Source: Bacteroidetes bacterium MED-G20 (GTDB lineage Bacteria; Bacteroidota; Bacteroidia; Flavobacteriales_D; Parvicellaceae). From it: a DNA stretch of 64,000 bases. A model generated the notes under the pieces. The model made no database searches, was not told the DNA's origin, and was given only the letters and a program-made list of their open reading frames with translations. The translations under genes were made by a program, and so were the position numbers. Where the stretch lies: positions 1 to 64,000 of the forward strand of contig CAJJCR010000001.1 of NCBI GenBank assembly GCA_905182745.1, given 5' to 3'. Of this stretch, positions 36,422 to 44,759 are shown piece by piece (within the stretch, counting starts at the first letter, position 1; every line of letters starts with the position of its first letter).

Positions 36422-37092
36422 ATGGGTTTAATTCTAAATATTGAAACATCTACCAAAACTTGTTCTGTAAACCTATCTAAAAATGGGAAATCACTAGGAG
36501 TTAATGAAATTACAAGTGAAAAATATGTTCATGGCGAAAACTACATTTATTAATAAAAGATCTTTTTGCGTCTTTAAATCTTTCGTTGAAACAGCTTAAC
36601 GCTGTTGCTGTTAGTGCAGGACCTGGGTCTTTTACTGGTCTTAGGATTGGTGTTGCAACAGCAAAAGGATTGGCTTTCGGACTTGACATTCCTCTTATTA
36701 GCATGAATTCTCTTGAGATAATGATCAATTGCTACCATAACAAATTCACTAATGACAATGCGTTATATTTTCCAATGATAGACGCCAGAAGAAAAGAAGT
36801 TTATACAGCTGGATATAATTCTCAAAAAAAACAAATAACAGAAATTGCATGTCCGCACATTAATTCAGAGTTTTTAAAAAATTTAAAAATTACCAAGACT
36901 TTATTTTTTAGGCGATGGAGCATTAAAGTTTAAAGGAGAATTTAATTCTAAAATTGTAGAAAATTGATGGATTAGTACCAAACTCATCAAGTGGTATGTC
37001 GTACAATACATTTGAAAAGTTCAAGAATAAAGAGTTTGAAAGTATATCCTTATTTTAATCCTTACTACTTAAAAGATTTTATTATTGGTTAA
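36422..37092 (+). pseudogene. tsaB: TsaB (t6A37 tRNA modification), broken by about four frameshifts
   Basis: TsaB partners TsaD in making threonylcarbamoyl-adenosine on tRNAs that read ANN codons. The sequence starts ATG at 36422 with MGLILNIETSTKTCSVNLS. A lost base near 36545-36548 moves the frame into LLIKDLFASLNLSLKQLN and the diagnostic VSAGPGSFTGLRIGVATAKG. An extra T in 36904-36909 moves it into FLGDGALKFKGEF. A further shift near 36958-36966 gives KIDGLVPNSSSGMSYNTFEK, and another near 37050 leads to YFNPYYLKDFIIG-stop at 37090-37092. All parts are recognisable in order, so the gene is full length but unreadable as given. Essentiality elsewhere argues for sequence error. Confidence 0.85.
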
Positions 37093-37164
37093 AAAAAATT
37101 GAAAAATTTCCTCCTAGAATTAAAATTATATAGATATTAGCTGACAATTAATAATTGAACTAGT

Positions 37165-37557
37165 TTGTACTATATAGAAGCTTCCAAAGAAACTCCACTA
37201 GTATCTTTAAACTCAGAAAAAGGAGTTTTCTTAATTGATGGTGATTGTGTTTCTGAAACTCCCGATGAGTTTTTCAACAATATTTCTAAATTGGATTGAA
37301 AATTACTCTAAGAATCCTGTAAAAACACCACGTTAACTATAAATCTAGGAGGAATAAATATTTCATCTTCTAAATTTTTACTCAATATTATATACCAATT
37401 GGAAAACATATATAAATCTGGTTTCCTAGTTAAAATTAGGTGGGTATATAAAAATGGGGAAGATGGAAATTATGAGCTAGGAAAGGATTACTCGGAAATG
37501 GCTTCAGTTCCTTTCGATTTTATTGAAACTGTTGAGAATTTTGTTTCCAATATTTAA
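37165..37557 (+). pseudogene. SiaC/DUF1987-family regulatory phosphoprotein, two frameshifts
   Basis: Reading YYIEASKETPLVSLNSEKGV then FLIDGDCVSETPDEFFNNIS, followed after a shift by ENYSKNPVKTP and after another by LTINLGGINISSSKFLLN and GKDYSEMASVPFDF, gives the complete DUF1987 domain. The Pseudomonas member SiaC is a phospho-switch partner of the kinase SiaB and phosphatase SiaA. Here no kinase or phosphatase is adjacent. An extra T lies at 37291-37292 and a missing base near 37330. The start is uncertain: TTG at 37165 is in frame right before the conserved region. The flanking stretch 37093-37164 shows nothing clear. Confidence 0.78.
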
Positions 37558-37578
37558 CCTAACTAAAAATCCTTTGTT

Positions 37579-38190
37579 ATGACTAAATCAACACACCAAA
37601 TACTGTATGTAATATTGTTTGTTTTACTGGCAGTATTGTATTTTATTCAATTTTCCACTTCAAGTAATACTGAAAATATAACTGCTATTGAAAAGGAATT
37701 GACTATCCAACCTCTAAATGAAGGGATTTTAAATATAGCTTTTGTAAATAGCGATACAGTTTCTAAATACTACGAATTTGCCAAAAAAATTCAAAAAACC
37801 TTAACTATTAAAAGATCAGAGGCAGAAGGGCAAATTAAAAGCAAATACTTTGCTTATGAAACTCTTGTTCAAGAATTTGAAAAAGCTTCACCAATTATGG
37901 GAGACAGAGAAAAGATGGAAAAGGCTCAAAAAATCAGACTACTAGAACAAGAAATAATGCAAGTTGAACAGCAGCTTTCAGAGCAAGTTTCCAGACAGGA
38001 ACTAGAACTGACACAAAGCTACATTGTAAAAACTAATGACTATATGCAAGAAATTGGCAAAACTATTGGTTACGATTATGTAATGAGCTACAGAGTTGGT
38101 GGTGCAATGCTGTTATGCTAATGAACGTCACGATATCACAACATGAAATAATTAAATTGCTTAAACGAACGTTACGAATCTTCTAAATAA
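37579..38190 (+). pseudogene. Skp/OmpH-like periplasmic protein, C-terminal end frameshifted
   Basis: Translation from ATG 37579 gives an N-terminal hydrophobic signal/anchor (residues 8-24), an IAFVNSDTVSKYYEF strand typical of OmpH/Skp, and a long Lys/Glu/Gln coiled-coil hairpin (about 65-150). The frame stops at 38121. After one extra T (38113-38114), one extra T (38144) and one extra A (38163-38165), the sequence reads YANERHDITT, EIIKLL and NERYESSK-stop at 38188-38190, the usual ending of the Bacteroidota proteins. Skp-like chaperones hold unfolded outer-membrane proteins. Only the last 23 or so residues are affected, so a slightly shortened product (180 residues) could still be made. 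Confidence 0.8.
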
Positions 38191-38234
38191 GAAACGTTTT
38201 ATTATTTTCTTCGTATATTTTGTTAAACTTCGTT

Positions 38235-38948
38235 ATGAACTTTTTAGTTCTTTTAGAGAAACATCAAAATGCAATCCTTGGAACATTAATAGTTCATATA
38301 CTTATTTTTGTTTGGCTAAACATTCAAAATGTCTCCTTTTATATAATCCAACCAAAGGAAAAAGTCCTGGCTACTCTTGATTTCACCTCCACAGAAAATA
38401 ATTTAATTCCAAAAAAAAACAAAGAAAATTTTTCTAATAATGAAATTGTAGTTGCCAATGCTGCTTCTAATTATGATCAGAAAAAAGACATGAGTGCGTC
38501 TCAGAAAAAAGCACTAGCAGAAAAGGTAATAGAAGATGTTAAAGAATTTGAAAAGAAACAATTTAACGATTTTGGAAAAGACAATCCGGTTATAGCTAAT
38601 TCTACTGATGAAAAAATAAAAAATAATTCGATTAGCAAAACTGTAAATAAGTCCTTAAAAAAGACCTCCAATGCTACTGCAAAATATTTTTGTGAAAATA
38701 GAAATATGATTTTACAAAAAATCCCGTCTTACCTTTGTAATCAAACAGGTACAGTTAGATTGACTATTAAGGTTAATCCCAAGGGAGAAGTAACAGACTG
38801 CAAAGTAGATAATTCAGAAACTAATACTTCTAATCAGTGCTTAATTGAAAATGCTATAAATTACGCTAATAATTGGAAATTCAACCAAGATTTTTCAAGC
38901 ATACAAAGACAAGAAGGTTGGATTGAATTTATTTATCTATCTCAATAA
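38235..38948 (+). CDS. TonB-like energy transducer
   Basis: The 237-residue protein has a short cytoplasmic N-terminus, one membrane helix (about residues 15-33, ILGTLIVHILIFVWLNIQ), a charged Lys/Asn/Glu-rich linker, and a C-terminal TonB-type domain (TGTVRLTIKVNPKGEVTDCK to GWIEFIYLSQ). The open frame reaches back to a TTG at 38220, but ATG 38235 is preferred. The linker lacks the usual Pro repeats. It precedes a MORN-repeat protein and a TonB-dependent receptor on the same strand, so it may serve that receptor. No exbB or exbD gene is in the window. Confidence 0.78.
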   Translation: MNFLVLLEKHQNAILGTLIVHILIFVWLNIQNVSFYIIQPKEKVLATLDFTSTENNLIPKKNKENFSNNEIVVANAASNYDQKKDMSASQKKALAEKVIEDVKEFEKKQFNDFGKDNPVIANSTDEKIKNNSISKTVNKSLKKTSNATAKYFCENRNMILQKIPSYLCNQTGTVRLTIKVNPKGEVTDCKVDNSETNTSNQCLIENAINYANNWKFNQDFSSIQRQEGWIEFIYLSQ

Positions 38949-38956
38949 CAAAAAAA

Positions 38957-40750
38957 ATGCGATTAATTATATTTGTTCTGTTTCTTCAAACACTTTCTAT
39001 TTCTAGAATATATAGTCAGAACAATGGCTTATTAAAGAATGAAACAATTACAACCTATTGGGGAACTAACGAAAAGAAAGTAAGAAGTGTTGGAACTTAT
39101 CAAACAAGCGGATATTCAAATATTGGCGCTAAAACTGGTAAATGGATTCACTTTTACAAAAATGGAAATCTTCAAGAAGAGAGTAGCTATTTTCTTGGTC
39201 AGTTGAATGGAGAATACAAATCCTATTATCTCAACGGAAAACTAAAATTTAGGACTTTTTACACTCTTGGTAAAATTGATTCGATCTTTGAAGCCTTTTA
39301 CCAAAATGGAATTTTGGCTGAAAAAGGAGAATATGATATTCTTCCTGAAATAAATAGAAAAGATACAACTGTATTACGCTATTGGCTTAGTAGAATTGAA
39401 GAGATACGGTCTTACAAAAGTAATTTTTGGGAATATTATTATGAAGATGGTAAGCTCATGGAAAAATCTCATTTCATAAGCGGTTCCGATACTACTGAAT
39501 TTATAGATCAATTTTATGAAGCAAATGGAGATACTCTTGTTTTGGATGGAAAAGGATATAGGAAAACATATTACTCCTCTTCAAAACTAAAAACTGTTGT
39601 AAAATATAATAATGGCTTAAAAAATGGAGTTTTTGAGCTTTACAAACCTAATGGTCGTCTTCGAAAAACAGGAACTTATCTCAATGGAGAAATGTCTGGA
39701 TTATGGAGAGAGTTATACCTTTCAACAGATACAGTTTACCAGGATTTAGAATATAAAAAAGGATTGAAAAATGGACTATTTAAGGAGTTTTATGGCAATG
39801 GGGAAATAAGTATGGAAGGCAACTATATTAATGATTTAAAAAATGGAGATTGGACTTATAGTTTTATCAATGGCGCTTTAGATATGAAAGGGACTTTTAA
39901 AGACGATAAACAAAATGGGGTTTGGACTTTTTATTATCCAAGGGGAATAGAATATTACAAAGGGAATTTTATTAATGGGCAGAAAGATGGTAAATGGGAT
40001 TTTTTCTACAATACTGGTGAAATTTGGAAGAAAGGGGAGTATAAATACGATCAAAAAAATGGTTTCTGGTTGACAAAATTTGAAAATGGAACAACCGCTA
40101 TGGAGGGAAACTATATTATGAATAAAGAAAACGGAGTTTGGAAATCTTGGTACGATAATGGACAGTTAAAGGATCATGGATCTTATAACTTAGGGAAAAT
40201 GGATGAAAAATGGGTCGGCTATTATACAAATGGTCAGAAAAAGTATTCAGGAGAGTATGAGGACGATTATAAAATTAGCACATGGATTTATTACTCTGTA
40301 AAAGGGAATGTTGTTGAAACAAGAAATTACATAGTTTTAAATAAAAGAAGTATGCTTATCCCTGATGAAAATAGAGTGGTAAAAAAATCTGTTCCAGATG
40401 GTAAATGGATAAAATACAGTGAATATGACCAAAGTTTAAAAAGTGAAGAAAACTATAGCGAAGGGAAATTAAATGGGGAGTGTACCTACTATTTTCCTGG
40501 TGGAATAGTCCCTAATAGAATTGTGAATTATAAAAATGGACTGTTAGAGGGGGAATATCAAAATTTTTCTAGAAAAGGAGCTGTCATTTCTGAAGCGAAC
40601 TACAAGAATAATCGAAAACATGGAGATGTTAAAGTATATAGCAAGAGAGGTAAAGTAATCTCTCACATAGTTTACAAGGAAGGTATTAAAGTAAAAGACT
40701 TAATTAACAAGATTAATTTTAAATATAATTCTCCGACTAAGAAAAAATAA
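38957..40750 (+). CDS. Secreted MORN/YwqK-repeat protein
   Basis: The 597-residue protein has a signal peptide (MRLIIFVLFLQTLSISRIYS) followed by about 18 repeats of roughly 23 residues in the form F-x-N-G-x-L-x-x-x-G-x-Y-x-x-G-x-x-x-G-x-W (for example NGALDMKGTFKDDKQNGVWT). These are MORN_2/YwqK repeats, beta-hairpin units that stack into an extended sheet. Databases often call the family an antitoxin because of YwqK of Bacillus, but nothing here suggests a toxin partner. It lies nine bases after the TonB-like gene and 35 bases before the TonB-dependent receptor. Confidence 0.82.
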   Translation: MRLIIFVLFLQTLSISRIYSQNNGLLKNETITTYWGTNEKKVRSVGTYQTSGYSNIGAKTGKWIHFYKNGNLQEESSYFLGQLNGEYKSYYLNGKLKFRTFYTLGKIDSIFEAFYQNGILAEKGEYDILPEINRKDTTVLRYWLSRIEEIRSYKSNFWEYYYEDGKLMEKSHFISGSDTTEFIDQFYEANGDTLVLDGKGYRKTYYSSSKLKTVVKYNNGLKNGVFELYKPNGRLRKTGTYLNGEMSGLWRELYLSTDTVYQDLEYKKGLKNGLFKEFYGNGEISMEGNYINDLKNGDWTYSFINGALDMKGTFKDDKQNGVWTFYYPRGIEYYKGNFINGQKDGKWDFFYNTGEIWKKGEYKYDQKNGFWLTKFENGTTAMEGNYIMNKENGVWKSWYDNGQLKDHGSYNLGKMDEKWVGYYTNGQKKYSGEYEDDYKISTWIYYSVKGNVVETRNYIVLNKRSMLIPDENRVVKKSVPDGKWIKYSEYDQSLKSEENYSEGKLNGECTYYFPGGIVPNRIVNYKNGLLEGEYQNFSRKGAVISEANYKNNRKHGDVKVYSKRGKVISHIVYKEGIKVKDLINKINFKYNSPTKKK

Positions 40751-40785
40751 TTAATTTGTATAGCAAATATCATTACAATTAATTA

Positions 40786-43236
40786 ATGTCATTTTCTCTA
40801 CATTTTAAAAAAACACTTTGGTTGCTGCTTATTTTAGTTGCTAATAGCGCTACTATAAATAGTCAAAAAGCTATCATTAACGGTACAGTTCGAGATGGTG
40901 AAGACTTAGAAATTTTAATTGGAGTCAATATCCAAATTCAAGAGCAAATAGGAACAATAACAGATTTTAACGGCAAATATTCTATAGAATTATCTGGTGG
41001 TGAACACACCTTAATTTTTAAATACATAGGATATAAAACTGTTAAAAAAACAGTTTCTGTTAATAATAATCAACAGGTTTTATTAGATGTAGTTTTAGTC
41101 GCTACAAATAATCAATTGGACGAAATGGTCATTTCTGCTAATAAATATGAAGAAAAATTAGGAGAGGTTTCTGTATCAATGGCGATCATTAAACCAGATT
41201 TAATTGAAAATAAGGCAACAAGAGATGCTGAATCAATAATTGAACAAGTGCCGGGCGTTCAAATAAATGAAAATCAGGTAAGCATTAGAGGAGGAAGCGG
41301 ATGGAGCTATGGTGCTGGAAGTCGAGTAATGGTAATGGTAGATGGAATGCCCATGCTGGCCGGAGATGCCAATGATATTAAATGGACTGCTATCCCGCTA
41401 GAAAATATTTCACAAATAGAGATTTTAAAAGGTGCTTCATCGGTACTTTATGGTTCCTCTGCATTAAATGGCGTAATAAATATTAGAACACAATATCCAA
41501 AAGAAAAGCCCATTACAAAAATTAATATCTCCAATGGTTTTTATATGTCTGGGTTTGGAACTAGAAAGGGGACATCTTTAATTGGTGGTGACTCAATTTT
41601 AGACCAAAGAAGTGACCAAACCTGGTGGAGCCAGCCTAGAGGATATGTTCAAGGGAACTTTACCCATTTAAATAAACTTAATAAATACAACGAACTAGTA
41701 GTTGGAGGCTCATTTATGAAAGACCAAGGTTATCGTTTTGGTTCTGAAGATCAAAGATCTAGAATTAATGCTGGATGGAAGCATTTTTCAAAAAAATATA
41801 ATGGTTTGTCCTGTGGTTTAAATCTCAATAACAATTTCAATAAAAATACGCTGTTTTTCTTATGGGCTGGTCAAGACAGCGTACTTCATGCGCTAGGTGG
41901 AACAAACCCACAAAGCACCACAATGAGTACTTCAAATTCATCAAGAATAATTATTGATCCTTATATTTCATTGGTTACTAAAAATGGGAAAGAGCACCAC
42001 TTTAAAACTAGATATTATAGAACAAATAATGTTAATAATACCAACCAGAACTCGCTTTCTGATTTTGTGTTTGGAGAATACCAATTTCAACAAAAATTTA
42101 AAGGCAATACTACCTTAACAAGCGGTGCTAGTGGCTCCTATACCAATGTAGTTTCTGAACTTTATGGTAACCACCAATCTTCCAATATTGCGGGATATAT
42201 ACAAACTAATAAGAAGTGGAATAAAGTAAGTGTCACTGCTGGGATGCGAATTGAGTATTTTAAAATTGATGAGGTAGAATCTAATGGGAAGTTATTTGGA
42301 AAAGATTTGAGTATTCCATTTCAACCTGTATTTCGACTTGGAGGAACCTATAATCCATTCAAATATACATTTCTAAGAGCATCTTATGGGCAAGGTTATA
42401 GATTCCCTTCAATTGCCGAAAAGTATATCTCTACTTTTGTTGGGGGACTAAATGTCTTTCCAAATGTGAATATTCTACCTGAATATGGATGGAGTGGTGA
42501 AATAGGGATAAAACAAGGTTTTTCAATTAATAATTTTAAAGGGTATATAGATTTGTCCGGTTTTATTACCCAATACACGGATATGATGGAGTTCATGTTT
42601 GGGTTTTATGATTTAGACGGTTCAGACATAAGTACAGCTGAGCTTCAATCTATTGTAATTAGTAATGGAATTGGAGTATTGTCAAATTATTTAGGGGCGA
42701 GAAGTACCAACATTCAAAATGCAAATATTCCAGGTTTTGAAATAAGTATTGTAGGAAAAGGAAACTTTACAGAAAATATTTCATTTAGTACTTTAGCTGG
42801 GTATACCTACATCAACCCTACTCCAATTGATGCAGACTCTTTATACCTTTTAACTTTTAGCAATCCAAATTTTGAAAATCCAAAAAACACGATACTCAAG
42901 TATCGAAACAAGCACATGGTTAAAATTGATTTTCAAGTAGATTATAAAAAATTTGCCCTTGGATTAAGCAGTAGATATTCTAGTTTAATGGAAAATATCG
43001 ATGACGTTTTTGTAACTCCTATTGCTGGGATTGAAATATTGCCAGGATACGGAAGCTATAGAAATTCTCGGATGACAGGAGATTTAGTTTTTGATACACG
43101 TTTGGCCTACAGTATCAACCAAAAGTCTAAATTTTCACTGCTTGTTAATAATTTATTAAATAGAGAGTATACCAATAGACCCGGTAATGTATTGCCCCCA
43201 AGAACCATTATATGGCAATACTCTTTAAAGTTTTAA
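40786..43236 (+). CDS. TonB-dependent outer-membrane receptor
   Basis: The 816-residue protein has a signal peptide, an N-terminal carboxypeptidase-regulatory-like domain (about residues 30-115, INGTVRDGEDLEILIGVNIQ, TDFNGKYSIEL), a plug domain with RDAESIIEQVPGVQINENQV and RVMVMVDGMPMLAGDA, and a 22-strand type barrel ending in a TonB-receptor C-terminal strand (PRTIIWQYSLKF). The relation NLLNREYTNRPGNVLPPR near the end is typical of the colicin I/vitamin-B12-receptor group rather than SusC. Substrate is unknown. No SusD-like partner follows. Its stop shares TTAA (43233-43236) with the stop of recX. Confidence 0.93.
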   Translation: MSFSLHFKKTLWLLLILVANSATINSQKAIINGTVRDGEDLEILIGVNIQIQEQIGTITDFNGKYSIELSGGEHTLIFKYIGYKTVKKTVSVNNNQQVLLDVVLVATNNQLDEMVISANKYEEKLGEVSVSMAIIKPDLIENKATRDAESIIEQVPGVQINENQVSIRGGSGWSYGAGSRVMVMVDGMPMLAGDANDIKWTAIPLENISQIEILKGASSVLYGSSALNGVINIRTQYPKEKPITKINISNGFYMSGFGTRKGTSLIGGDSILDQRSDQTWWSQPRGYVQGNFTHLNKLNKYNELVVGGSFMKDQGYRFGSEDQRSRINAGWKHFSKKYNGLSCGLNLNNNFNKNTLFFLWAGQDSVLHALGGTNPQSTTMSTSNSSRIIIDPYISLVTKNGKEHHFKTRYYRTNNVNNTNQNSLSDFVFGEYQFQQKFKGNTTLTSGASGSYTNVVSELYGNHQSSNIAGYIQTNKKWNKVSVTAGMRIEYFKIDEVESNGKLFGKDLSIPFQPVFRLGGTYNPFKYTFLRASYGQGYRFPSIAEKYISTFVGGLNVFPNVNILPEYGWSGEIGIKQGFSINNFKGYIDLSGFITQYTDMMEFMFGFYDLDGSDISTAELQSIVISNGIGVLSNYLGARSTNIQNANIPGFEISIVGKGNFTENISFSTLAGYTYINPTPIDADSLYLLTFSNPNFENPKNTILKYRNKHMVKIDFQVDYKKFALGLSSRYSSLMENIDDVFVTPIAGIEILPGYGSYRNSRMTGDLVFDTRLAYSINQKSKFSLLVNNLLNREYTNRPGNVLPPRTIIWQYSLKF

Positions 43237-43697
43237 TCAATTAATAAGTCAACAACTTCAAAGGACAAATCTGCCTCAAAACCCTTAAGGCTTAAGTATT
43301 TTAAAATCTTTTGTTTTGAATTAAAATCATCCTTGCTGCCAAGAGATTGATACTTTTTTAACGCCTCTTGCTTTGCTATATTTTTATACTTTTCATTATC
43401 AATACATTCAATTGCTGGTGCAATGTGATAGTCTTCAATGCCTTTTTGCATTAGATGGTGTCTTATTTTACTCTTCCCCCAGAAATACAAATTGAATCTG
43501 TCATGGACAAAAGCATTTGCATAGCGTAGATGGTCTATAAACTGGTTCTTTTTGAGTTCGTTGATTAATTTGTTTTTCTCTACGATCTTAAGCTTGTATT
43601 TGGAGCATATTATTAACGCTTCCCTTGCCGATAATTCCTTTTTCGAGCATTTATTAGACAAGAAAAGATAGGCTTTTTTATACTCTTCACTTGGCAT
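43233..43697 (-). CDS. recX: RecX-family regulatory protein
   Basis: The 154-residue helical protein has the three-repeat RecX pattern: AYLFLSNKCSKKELSAREAL, LKKNQFIDHLRYANAFVHDR with LYFWGKSKIRHHLMQKGI, and the C-terminal KQKILKYLSLKGFEADLSFEVV. RecX binds RecA filaments and damps recombinase activity. recA is not in the window. Start and stop are linked by a one-base overlap with the HU/SPOR-domain gene at 43697, and it is convergent with the TonB receptor. Confidence 0.9.
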   Translation of the reverse strand: MPSEEYKKAYLFLSNKCSKKELSAREALIICSKYKLKIVEKNKLINELKKNQFIDHLRYANAFVHDRFNLYFWGKSKIRHHLMQKGIEDYHIAPAIECIDNEKYKNIAKQEALKKYQSLGSKDDFNSKQKILKYLSLKGFEADLSFEVVDLLID

Positions 43698-44695
43698 TAC
43701 TTAGTCAAAATCCAAGAAGAGATTTTATGCCTTTTAAGGATTGATTTTTGTAATTTTTTGGCATTATTTTTATTTAAAAATTTGCCGACAGAAATTCTAA
43801 ATAATTTATTTTCTTTTTTTAATTTTCTTGCGCTTATTCCTTTATTCTGTAATTTATCAATCATGTTTTTCGCATTTAACTCCTTAGTAAATGAGCCAAT
43901 TACTACTTCAAATGTTTTATTCTCAGATTGATTATTTATAACAACAACTGTCTTGAAATTGTTTTTTAATTCGCTTTTTAAAATTATAGAATTACTTTTT
44001 TCTGATGTTTTTTCAATAGGCTGGATAGCTTTTATTTCTTTTTTGGGATGGTGTAACTTAACTTCGTCAATAGCCACTAAATTGGCTTTTTTAAATGTAA
44101 AAGGATTTAAATCGGAGTAGTTAAATTCTCCACCTTCTTTGAGTAATTGAGTTTGTATAGGAATCCAAGCAGAATAAAAAACCACTAAAATCACACTAGC
44201 AGCTATTGCCCAATTTTTAATTTGGGGTTTCAAAAGTTTGGATGAATTTAAATCAATAACTTTTTCTGATTTACTAGACATCTTAAATTCATCGACATTT
44301 AAATCCATAAGTCCGTAGGAAGAAGAAAGTAAATTGTTGGACTTTTGCTTGAAATTTAATACCCCTTCACTATTATATAGAATGCCTATTCCTTTAAATT
44401 CGTGCTGATTTTCGGTCTTTAAATTTTTATTTATTTCTAAGAGAAGATCTCTTAGGCCTTCTAAAGCCTTTTCATATGAAATATTATTTTTTTGAGCAAA
44501 GGCGTTTACCAGTAACCCATCATTATTTACAAGATTTTTATTAAATAGAATTTGCTTATAAGGAGGGGATAAAACAGATTTTTTTTCGTCGAAATTTGCT
44601 GGAGAATATTGTGCTACAAATCCACCAAGATTGGGGAATATCACACAATCGTGTAATTGTAAAAGCTCTTTTATAATCTGATTTATTTCTAACAT
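43697..44695 (-). CDS. CCDC81-type HU domain and SPOR domain protein
   Basis: The 332-residue protein has an N-terminal HU-like domain of the CCDC81 type found in Bacteroidota (LLQLHDCVIFPNLGGFVAQY, residues 11-30, and ENQHEFKGIGILYNSEGVLNF-like block, about 95-115), one membrane helix near 161-178 (WAIAASVILVVFYSAWIPI), and a C-terminal SPOR domain (about 255-332, FEVVIGSFTKELNAKNMIDK). SPOR domains bind denuded glycan strands at the septum. The cytoplasmic domain could contact DNA or another partner, but this is untested inference. It is followed directly by recX. Confidence 0.88.
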   Translation of the reverse strand: MLEINQIIKELLQLHDCVIFPNLGGFVAQYSPANFDEKKSVLSPPYKQILFNKNLVNNDGLLVNAFAQKNNISYEKALEGLRDLLLEINKNLKTENQHEFKGIGILYNSEGVLNFKQKSNNLLSSSYGLMDLNVDEFKMSSKSEKVIDLNSSKLLKPQIKNWAIAASVILVVFYSAWIPIQTQLLKEGGEFNYSDLNPFTFKKANLVAIDEVKLHHPKKEIKAIQPIEKTSEKSNSIILKSELKNNFKTVVVINNQSENKTFEVVIGSFTKELNAKNMIDKLQNKGISARKLKKENKLFRISVGKFLNKNNAKKLQKSILKRHKISSWILTK

Positions 44696-44759
44696 TGGTT
44701 ATTAATTCAAAATAACAAATATTGTGTTAAGATTCCAAATCTAGGATTGCAAAACTTCT

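Noticed and set aside
38957-40750. MORN/YwqK gene as an antitoxin of a toxin-antitoxin pair
   Set aside because: The label comes from Bacillus YwqK. The protein here is secreted, has many repeats, and has no toxin-like neighbour.
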